Below, piece after piece: positions 1-5,430 of a DNA stretch of 11,339 nt. Numbering within the stretch: position 1 is the first letter of the stretch; every line of letters starts with the position of its first letter. A program made the translations under genes and the position numbers. The stretch comes from Flavobacterium sp. (GTDB taxonomy: Bacteria; Bacteroidota; Bacteroidia; Flavobacteriales; Flavobacteriaceae). The DNA lies in NCBI GenBank assembly GCA_030153045.1, contig JASLID010000100.1:1-11339 (forward strand), in the 5' to 3' direction. The notes below the pieces were generated by a model. That model was not told the DNA's origin. It was given only the letters and a program-made list of their open reading frames with translations, and made no database searches.

Positions 1-28
1 TTAAAGTATGTGCTTGTGTAAATTTCAT
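1..28 (-). CDS. 5' fragment of a probable LpxD-like UDP-acyl-glucosamine N-acyltransferase
   Basis: An ATG lies 2 nt after the efp stop codon on the same strand and opens a frame reading MKFTQAHTL before the window edge. The first four residues match the start of the LpxD encoded at 2951-3967 (MKFT). From memory, flavobacterial genomes often carry a second LpxD-like hexapeptide acyltransferase directly after efp, followed by sucD. Only nine codons are visible, so the product name rests on position and this short similarity. The tight spacing suggests co-transcription and possibly coupled translation with efp. Confidence 0.42.
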
Positions 29-30
29 TA

Positions 31-597
31 TTATTCTTTTACACGTTCCATGTAAGAACCTGTAGCAGTGTCTATTTTGATTTTATCACCTTCATTGATG
101 AACAAAGGAACGTTGATTGTAGCTCCAGTTTCAACAGTTGCAGGTTTAGTAGCATTTGTTGCTGTATTTCCTTTTGCTCCTGGCTCAGAATATGTTACTT
201 CTAAAACAATTGAAGCTGGCATGTCTACTGATAAAGGCAAATCAGTTTCAGTATTAATTTGAACCATTACGTTTGTTCCTTCTTTTAATAAATCTGGAGC
301 GTCAAGAATATCTTTGTTTAATGTAATTTGTTCAAAGCTTTCATTATTCATGAAATGAAATTGATCGCCTTCTGCATATAAATATTGAAAAGTATGTGTT
401 TCTACACGAACTACATCAATTTTGTGTCCAGCAGAGAAAGTATTGTCTAATACTTTACCGTTTGTTAATGATTTTAATTTAGTTCTAACGAACGCTGGTC
501 CTTTACCTGGTTTTACGTGTAAGAATTCAATAATTTTATAAATATCGTGGTTGTGCTTAATACATAATCCGTTTCTAATATCTGATGTAGATGCCAT
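31..597 (-). CDS. efp: Translation elongation factor P (EF-P)
   Basis: EF-P binds between the ribosomal P and E sites and relieves stalling at polyproline stretches. The 188-residue length is normal for the family. The N-terminal KOW-like domain (about 1-65) carries the loop PGKGPA, whose tip lysine K32 matches the residue modified in other bacteria. Two OB-fold domains follow (about 66-130 and 131-188). The C-terminal family signature is intact at 151-170 (K..A....G..I.VP..I..G), followed by the usual GD.I.IDT..G.Y..R ending. No epmA/epmB-like modification gene is visible, so the state of K32 is unknown. It is the last complete gene of the minus-strand lpx cluster, 92 nt after lpxA, and I see no clear promoter of its own. 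Confidence 0.97.
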   Translation of the reverse strand: MASTSDIRNGLCIKHNHDIYKIIEFLHVKPGKGPAFVRTKLKSLTNGKVLDNTFSAGHKIDVVRVETHTFQYLYAEGDQFHFMNNESFEQITLNKDILDAPDLLKEGTNVMVQINTETDLPLSVDMPASIVLEVTYSEPGAKGNTATNATKPATVETGATINVPLFINEGDKIKIDTATGSYMERVKE

Positions 598-622
598 TTT
601 TAATGTTTATTTAATTTTTAAT

Positions 623-669
623 ACACTTTACTTCGTCTGCGCTCAGCATAAACTAGCTCAGTGTGACAA
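623..669. repeat. Repeat-like intergenic element between lpxA and efp
   Basis: This GC-richer block stands out from the AT-rich spacer. It has two direct copies of GCTCAG (641-646 and 655-660) separated by CATAAACTA. The outer pieces ACACT (623-627) and AGTGT (660-664) can pair. Its right end, GCTCAGTGTGACA, resembles from memory a short element scattered through intergenic regions of many Flavobacteriia genomes. Only one copy is in this window, so dispersal cannot be shown here. It would be transcribed within the lpxA-efp mRNA. Confidence 0.35.
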
Positions 670-689
670 TTGATTTTATTTTTAATTTA

Positions 690-1472
690 TTATACTCCTG
701 TATAACCTTTCATGATTCCTCTTGATGAATTTCTGATGAAATCCAAAATCTCATCACGCTCTGGTGTAGCCTGCATTTCTGCTTCGATGATAGCTAAGGC
801 CTGAGAAGTGTTGTAATTTTTTTGATACAGGATTCTGTAGATATTTTGTATTTCGCTGATTTTTTCGGTAGTAAAACCTCTACGTCTCAATCCAACAGAA
901 TTAATACCTACATATGATAACGGTTCTTTTGCTGCTTTTGTATACGGTGGCACATCTTTTCTCACTAACGATCCTCCAGAAATCATGGCGTGATCACCTA
1001 TTGAAATAAATTGATGCACTGCGGCTAAACCTCCTATAATGGCAAAATCTCCAACAGTAACATGCCCTGCCAAGGCAACTCCGTTTACCACAATGGCGTT
1101 ATTTCCAATATGACAATCGTGTGCAATGTGTGCCGTTGCCATAATTAGACAATTGTTTCCAATAGTTGTTTGACCAGAAGCAATGGTTCCTCTATTAATA
1201 GTAACGCATTCTCTAATAGTCACGTTATCACCAATGACAACTAAAGAATCTTCTCCACCAAATTTTAAATCTTGTGGCACTGCTGAAATAACGGCGCCAG
1301 GGAAAATATTACAGTTTTTACCAATTCTTGCGCCTTCCATAATCGTAACGTTTGAACCAATCCATGTCCCATCCCCAATAACTACGTTGTTATGAATGGT
1401 GGTAAATGGTTCAATCACTACATTTTTGGCGATTTTTGCTCCAGGGTGAACATATGCTAACGGTTGATTCAT
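690..1472 (-). CDS. lpxA: LpxA, acyl-ACP:UDP-N-acetylglucosamine O-acyltransferase
   Basis: LpxA catalyses the first step of lipid A synthesis in the cytoplasm, moving a 3-hydroxyacyl chain from ACP to the 3-OH of UDP-GlcNAc. The 260 residues match the usual length (E. coli 262). Residues 1-185 form a left-handed beta-helix of hexapeptide repeats ([IV]G.[NG]..I type), followed by an alpha-helical C-terminal domain. The catalytic His is H118 in the conserved HIAHDC motif, with PQDLKFGGED at 66-75 and GLRRRGF in the C-terminal domain. By ungapped offset from E. coli, the acyl-length ruler position (Gly173 there) is G166 here. That is compatible with a long chain, but this is inference. It lies 87 nt after lpxC/fabZ in the same direction. 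Confidence 0.97.
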   Translation of the reverse strand: MNQPLAYVHPGAKIAKNVVIEPFTTIHNNVVIGDGTWIGSNVTIMEGARIGKNCNIFPGAVISAVPQDLKFGGEDSLVVIGDNVTIRECVTINRGTIASGQTTIGNNCLIMATAHIAHDCHIGNNAIVVNGVALAGHVTVGDFAIIGGLAAVHQFISIGDHAMISGGSLVRKDVPPYTKAAKEPLSYVGINSVGLRRRGFTTEKISEIQNIYRILYQKNYNTSQALAIIEAEMQATPERDEILDFIRNSSRGIMKGYTGV

Positions 1473-1500
1473 TTGTTGCTTATATTTTTTTTAAATTGGT

Positions 1501-1508
1501 CAAATGTA
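1501..1508 (-). promoter_or_regulatory. Candidate -7 promoter element for lpxA
   Basis: Read on the minus strand, this is TACATTTG, an exact match to the Bacteroidota -7 pattern TAnnTTTG. It would place the transcript start about 20-25 nt before the lpxA ATG. No good TTG-type -33 box sits at the expected spacing. The element overlaps the palindrome at 1502-1518, so it may be an internal, possibly controlled, promoter inside the lpx cluster. Confidence 0.33.
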
Positions 1509-1518
1509 ATTTACATTT
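1502..1518. repeat. Near-perfect palindrome upstream of lpxA
   Basis: AAATGTAATTTACATTT has 8-bp arms (1502-1509 and 1511-1518) around one central base. It overlaps the candidate -7 element and shares bases 1515-1518 with the next inverted repeat. Its symmetry fits an operator-like site, though chance is possible in such AT-rich DNA. Confidence 0.5.
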
Positions 1519-1546
1519 TATAATTAATTAAAATTAATCATAAAAT
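1515..1546 (-). repeat. Long AT-rich inverted repeat in the lpxC/fabZ-lpxA spacer
   Basis: Two 15-nt arms (1515-1529 and 1532-1546) are inverted copies with one mismatch, separated by 2 nt. In minus-strand mRNA the mismatch (1522 against 1539) becomes a G-U pair, so a 15-bp stem is possible. It lies 13-44 nt after the lpxC/fabZ stop. There is no GC-rich stem with a following U-tract, so it is not a standard terminator. It could mark an mRNA end, a processing site or a translational control hairpin. Confidence 0.5.
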
Positions 1547-1559
1547 CCTCATTTCATAT

Positions 1560-2948
1560 TTATTGTTTTTTAGCGATTTGTGCCATTAATTCAGCTTCTG
1601 CAACTAGTTTTCCATTAGCAAAAGCGTAAGCCTGCATATGACAAATACCTCTTCTTATTGGACTAATCAAATCACATTTGAATATTAATGTATCGCCTGG
1701 TAATACTTTTTGTTTGAACTTAACATTATCTATCTTCATGAAATAAGTTAGATAATTTTCAGGATCAGGAACAGAACTTAAAATCAAAATTCCACCTGTT
1801 TGTGCCATAGCTTCTACAATAATTACTCCTGGCATAACAGGCGCTCCTGGAAAATGTCCCACGAAAAAAGTTTCGTTCATTGTTACATTTTTCAATCCAA
1901 CTACATGACTGTCTGACATTTCAATAATTCTATCCACGAATAAAAATGGAGGGCGATGTGGTAAAATATTCATTATTGTATGAATATCCATCAAAGGCTC
2001 TTTGTTTAAATCGTAAGTTGGAACGTAATTACGTTGTTCAGCTTTAATTATTTTGGCCATTTTTTTCGCAAATTGAGTATTTACAAAATGTCCAGGCTTA
2101 TTGGCAATTATTTTTCCTTTAATTTTAGTTCCTATTAGCGCCAAATCACCAACTACATCAAGCAATTTATGACGAGCTGCTTCATTTGGATAATGCAGTG
2201 TTAGGTTATCTAAAACGCCGTTAGGGGTCACTGAGATAGAATCTTTTCCGAAAGCAACTTTTAATCTGTCCATTGTTGCATTCGAAATTTCTTTATCTAC
2301 ATACACAATAGCATTATTTAAATCACCGCCTTTAATTAACCCGTTTTCTAACAGCATTTCTAATTCATGTAAAAAACTGAAGGTACGACAATCTGCAATT
2401 TCAGATTTAAAAGCAGTAATACTTTTCATGCTTGCATTTTGGGTCGCTAATACTTTAGTTCCAAAATCAACCATGGCAGTTACGCAATATTCTTCCGAAG
2501 GAATGACTGTAATTTCACTACCAGTAGCTTCATCTAAATAGGAAATAACTTCTTTAACTACGTATACATTTCTTTCCGCTTCTTGATCGACTACTCCTGC
2601 TTTTTCAATGGCTTCAACAAAATATTTTGAAGAACCGTCCATGATTGGCAGTTCAGAAGAGTTTAATTCGATAATTACATTATCTAAATCGCTACCCACC
2701 AATGCTGCCAAAGCATGCTCAGGGGTTTGAATCATTACACCTCTTTTTTCAAGATTTGTACCTCTTTGCGTATTGATTACGTAAGCGGCATCGGCTTCAA
2801 TTATTGGATGACCTTCTAAGTCAACACGAACAAATGTGAATCCGTTATTTACAGGCGCTGGCTTAAATGTCATTGTAACATCTTTTCCAGTATGTAATCC
2901 AACTCCTTTCAGAGTAATTTCTGATTGAATGGTTTTTTGCTTAACCAT
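1560..2948 (-). CDS. lpxC/fabZ: Bifunctional LpxC deacetylase / FabZ dehydratase fusion
   Basis: This single 462-residue chain joins two enzymes. Residues 1 to about 305 are LpxC, the zinc deacetylase of UDP-3-O-acyl-GlcNAc and the committed step of lipid A synthesis. Its zinc ligands are H78 (TPEHALAAL), H260 and D264 (RHKLLDVVGD), with catalytic E77 and H287 (KPGHFVN). Residues from about 315 are FabZ, the 3-hydroxyacyl-ACP dehydratase of fatty acid elongation. It has LPHRPPFLFVDR at 329-340, catalytic H365 in GHFPG and E379 in VEAMAQ. Both active sites look intact. The fusion is known in Bacteroidota and puts two enzymes competing for the same 3-hydroxyacyl pool under one start codon. The gene begins 2 nt after lpxD ends, suggesting coupled translation. 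Confidence 0.97.
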   Translation of the reverse strand: MVKQKTIQSEITLKGVGLHTGKDVTMTFKPAPVNNGFTFVRVDLEGHPIIEADAAYVINTQRGTNLEKRGVMIQTPEHALAALVGSDLDNVIIELNSSELPIMDGSSKYFVEAIEKAGVVDQEAERNVYVVKEVISYLDEATGSEITVIPSEEYCVTAMVDFGTKVLATQNASMKSITAFKSEIADCRTFSFLHELEMLLENGLIKGGDLNNAIVYVDKEISNATMDRLKVAFGKDSISVTPNGVLDNLTLHYPNEAARHKLLDVVGDLALIGTKIKGKIIANKPGHFVNTQFAKKMAKIIKAEQRNYVPTYDLNKEPLMDIHTIMNILPHRPPFLFVDRIIEMSDSHVVGLKNVTMNETFFVGHFPGAPVMPGVIIVEAMAQTGGILILSSVPDPENYLTYFMKIDNVKFKQKVLPGDTLIFKCDLISPIRRGICHMQAYAFANGKLVAEAELMAQIAKKQ

Positions 2949-2950
2949 AG

Positions 2951-3967
2951 TTATTTATTTTTTTTTAATTCTTCTATTTCTGATACAATTTTAGGAAGGT
3001 TTTTGAAATGCACATACGATTTACTATAATCTGAATATGCAAAAGAAGGGCTTCCTTGTAATACTTCGTTATCTTTTATATTTCTTCCTACACCCGATTG
3101 TGCTTGGATTCTGACACCATTTCCAATAGTGATATGACCCGCAATACCAACTTGTCCACCAATCATACAATTTTTACCTATTTTGGTCGAGCCAGCAATA
3201 CCGGTTTGTGCGGCAATTACGGTATTTTCGCCAATTTCAACATTGTGCGCAATTTGAATTTGATTATCCAACTTTACACCTTTGCGAATAACTGTCGACC
3301 CTAATGTTGCTCTATCTATTGTTGTACAAGCACCTATATCAACATTGTCTTCAATAATTACATTTCCTATTTGGGGTACTTTACTATAAACCCCTTCTTC
3401 GTTTGGCGCAAAACCAAAGCCGTCAGCTCCAATAATAGTTCCTGAATGAATGGTACAATTTTTACCAATAATCGTTTCTGAATATATTTTTGCACCTGCG
3501 AAAATGAAAGTATTGTCACCAATAACTACATTATCACCTATAAATGAATTGGGATAAATCTTAACATTATCTCCAATAACTACATTATCACCAACATAGC
3601 TAAAACTACCTAAATAAAATTCTTTACCATGTGTTGCCGTTTCTGATAAAACACAAGGCACCTCTACCCCTACTTTATTCAATTTTATTTGATTGTAAAA
3701 TTCTAAAAGTTTTGAAAAGGCTTTATAGGCATCCTCTACTTTAATTAAGGTTGTCGTAATCTCGTTTTCAGGCACAAAAGTATTATTAACTATGGTAATA
3801 GTAGCTTTTGTTTCGTATATATAGTTGATATATTTTGGGTTAGCCAAAAAGGTCAAAGAACCCTCGGTTCCTTCTTCAATTTTAGACAATTTAGATACTT
3901 CAGCATTTGGATTTCCAACTACTTCTCCTTCTAAAATTCCCGCTATTTGTTCGGCCGTAAATTTCAT
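2951..3967 (-). CDS. lpxD: LpxD, UDP-3-O-acylglucosamine N-acyltransferase
   Basis: LpxD adds the second 3-hydroxyacyl chain, to the 2-amino group of UDP-3-O-acyl-GlcN, the third step of lipid A synthesis. The 338 residues match E. coli (341). An N-terminal uridine-binding domain (about 1-100, with LSKIEEGTEGSLTFLANPKY at 27-46) precedes a hexapeptide beta-helix (about 105-300) and a C-terminal helix (about 320-338). The catalytic His is H241 in LDNQIQIAHNVEIG. The GTIIGADGFGFAP stretch at 176-188 and the TTIDRATLG stretch are typical of the family. It heads the compact lpxD-lpxC/fabZ pair and lies 126 nt after the HD gene. Confidence 0.97.
   Translation of the reverse strand: MKFTAEQIAGILEGEVVGNPNAEVSKLSKIEEGTEGSLTFLANPKYINYIYETKATITIVNNTFVPENEITTTLIKVEDAYKAFSKLLEFYNQIKLNKVGVEVPCVLSETATHGKEFYLGSFSYVGDNVVIGDNVKIYPNSFIGDNVVIGDNTFIFAGAKIYSETIIGKNCTIHSGTIIGADGFGFAPNEEGVYSKVPQIGNVIIEDNVDIGACTTIDRATLGSTVIRKGVKLDNQIQIAHNVEIGENTVIAAQTGIAGSTKIGKNCMIGGQVGIAGHITIGNGVRIQAQSGVGRNIKDNEVLQGSPSFAYSDYSKSYVHFKNLPKIVSEIEELKKNK
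3519..3592 (-). repeat. Internal 20-bp direct repeat in lpxD, 54-bp period
   Basis: The same 20 bases, CCAATAACTACATTATCACC on the plus strand, occur at 3519-3538 and 3573-3592. The start-to-start distance is exactly 54 bp, which is 18 codons or one full beta-helix coil of three hexapeptides. Both copies encode GDNVVIG. DNA-level identity beyond what the protein requires suggests a recent coil duplication or gene conversion. Confidence 0.75.
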
Positions 3968-3984
3968 TTTATTTATTTAGTATC

Positions 3985-3998
3985 CCTTAAATTTAAGG
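3985..3998. repeat. 14-bp perfect palindrome upstream of lpxD
   Basis: CCTTAAATTTAAGG is a perfect palindrome 18-31 nt before the lpxD ATG. It falls in the predicted 5' leader if transcription starts from the -7 element at 4067-4074. It could be an operator half-site pair or a chance AT palindrome. Confidence 0.35.
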
Positions 3999-4066
3999 AA
4001 CTTAATGGAACTCGCATTTATTGTATAAAAATATAGCATTAAAAACCAAAGCTCGTTTCACCCTGA

Positions 4067-4074
4067 CAAAAATA
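4067..4074 (-). promoter_or_regulatory. Candidate -7 promoter element for lpxD
   Basis: The minus strand reads TATTTTTG, matching TAnnTTTG, in the 126-bp spacer between the HD gene and lpxD. It would give a leader of roughly 90 nt that includes the palindrome at 3985-3998. I see no TTG at the expected -33 distance, so the call is tentative. The alternative is read-through from the HD gene, since no GC-rich terminator lies between the two. Confidence 0.33.
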
Positions 4075-4093
4075 TAAAATTTTTAAAGAAACT

Positions 4094-5329
4094 TTAACTT
4101 TTATTGAGTTGTTTTGGAAAACACAAAAAATACTTTGTTACTTGTTTTGATAATGCTTTGAGTGAAAGTTGGTCAGATAATATGGCTACATCTTCTAAAC
4201 CTCCATCCTTTTTGAGAATTCTAATGGGTTCAGCCGTGATGCTATAGGCTTGATTTTTAATTTTTCCCTTAAAAACAAAATATTTTGCTTCTTGCGTTCC
4301 GATACCAGTTTCTTTAGAAAATTGATTTATCATTTCTGATAATTCATCCGATGGAACTTTCTCATCGTACATTTTAATTTTCAACAAATCCCTGTTGATG
4401 ATCATTTTACTCAATGTACTTAACGTTACATCGTCGTGATATTGCCAATTTTTTATGGCTCCAACAATATCCGTATCATCTAACTTGGCGAATTCATTGA
4501 GCGTTTCGTCATTAAAGTCTTCAAAAGAGATTTTATTTTCGATAAAGAAATACAAGGGTTTGCTACATTCTATAGCAATTCCTTTTTGGTATAATTCTTT
4601 GGCTCTCTTTAATGTTTTGGTCAAAATTAATTCGGCCACTAAACTCGTTTTATGCAAATAGACTTGCCAATACATTAATCGGCGGGCCATTAGAAATTTT
4701 TCTACTGAATAAATTCCTTTTTCTTCAATGACTAGAACATCGTCAACAACATTCATCATTTGAATCAACCTATCGGAATTTATTTTTCCTTCTTCTACAC
4801 CTGAATAAAAACTATCCCGTTTTAAATAATCCATTCTATCCATATCTAATTGGCTAGAAATAAGCTGTAGCATGAATTTACGATGATATTCCCCTTTAAA
4901 AATTTGAATGGCTAAGCCTAATTTTCCATCAAACTCTTCGTTGAGTTTTTTCATAAATAACAATGAAATTTCCTCATGATGTACATCTTCTACAATGCTA
5001 TGTTCCATAGCGTGTGAAAAGGGCCCGTGTCCGATATCATGCAGTAGGATAGCAATATAAAGTGCATTTTCCTCTTCCTCGGATATTTGAACGCTTTTAA
5101 AACGCAACACCTGAACGGCCTTTTGCATAATATGCATACAGCCCAAAGCATGATGAAAACGAGTGTGATTAGCCCCTGGATATACTAAATACGACAATCC
5201 CATTTGAGAAATTCGGCGTAAGCGCTGAAAATAAGGATGCTGAACTAAATCGTAAATTAAGGGATTGGGAATGGTTATAAAACCATATATAGGATCGTTG
5301 AATATTTTTAACTTGTTCGTGTTATTCAC
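4094..5329 (-). CDS. HD-domain phosphohydrolase, SAMHD1/dGTPase-like
   Basis: This is an HD-superfamily metal phosphohydrolase of 411 residues. Motifs line up with SAMHD1: RFHHALG at 57-63 (metal His H60), HDIGHGPFSH at 97-106 (H97, D98 metals; H101, H106), H118 in VHHEE, and LDMDRMDYLKRD at 161-172 (metal D164; R165, Y168 and D172 match SAMHD1 K312, Y315 and D319). This supports hydrolysis of dNTPs to nucleoside and triphosphate, but substrate and allostery cannot be read from sequence. The start is GTG, because no in-frame ATG lies before the upstream stop TGA at 5360-5362 and the next Met (M43) would delete the conserved FNDPIYGFI start. It lies first in the lpx-containing strand block, after a terminator; a functional link to lipid A is unproven. 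Confidence 0.9.
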   Translation of the reverse strand: MNNTNKLKIFNDPIYGFITIPNPLIYDLVQHPYFQRLRRISQMGLSYLVYPGANHTRFHHALGCMHIMQKAVQVLRFKSVQISEEEENALYIAILLHDIGHGPFSHAMEHSIVEDVHHEEISLLFMKKLNEEFDGKLGLAIQIFKGEYHRKFMLQLISSQLDMDRMDYLKRDSFYSGVEEGKINSDRLIQMMNVVDDVLVIEEKGIYSVEKFLMARRLMYWQVYLHKTSLVAELILTKTLKRAKELYQKGIAIECSKPLYFFIENKISFEDFNDETLNEFAKLDDTDIVGAIKNWQYHDDVTLSTLSKMIINRDLLKIKMYDEKVPSDELSEMINQFSKETGIGTQEAKYFVFKGKIKNQAYSITAEPIRILKKDGGLEDVAILSDQLSLKALSKQVTKYFLCFPKQLNKS

Positions 5330-5345
5330 AAAGTATAGATTTATA

Positions 5346-5372
5346 CAAATATATAAATTTCATTACATCAAA
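5346..5372 (-). promoter_or_regulatory. Candidate promoter of the HD-domain gene
   Basis: The minus strand has TATATTTG (5353 to 5346), an exact TAnnTTTG -7 element, with TTTG upstream (5372 to 5369). The spacing of 15 nt is shorter than the usual 19-21. The upstream box overlaps the U-tract of the terminator at 5379-5409. A start a few bases downstream would leave a leader of only about 10 nt before the GTG. Confidence 0.4.
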
Positions 5373-5378
5373 AAAAAG

Positions 5379-5409
5379 AAACCCTTTTGATTTAGATTCA
5401 AAAGGGTTT
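5379..5409. terminator. Bidirectional Rho-independent terminator
   Basis: A 12-bp perfect stem (5379-5390 AAACCCTTTTGA with 5398-5409) encloses a 7-nt loop. On the minus strand it is followed by C and eight T (5378 to 5370), so it ends the M13 peptidase transcript 22 nt after the stop codon. The plus strand also ends in a T run. It insulates the HD/lpx cluster from the peptidase gene. Confidence 0.9.
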
Positions 5410-5430
5410 TTATTATATATAATGGTCTGA

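Noticed and set aside
623..669. CRISPR or other repeat array
   Set aside because: Only one block with a short internal doubling is present and there is no regular spacer pattern or cas gene in the window.
1560..2948. LpxC-FabZ fusion as a sequencing or assembly frameshift
   Set aside because: The frame is continuous through a short linker, both active sites are complete, and the fusion is a known Bacteroidota trait.
4455..4661. 68-codon plus-strand frame inside the HD-domain gene
   Set aside because: It is antisense to an intact gene with all family motifs and has no recognisable domain.
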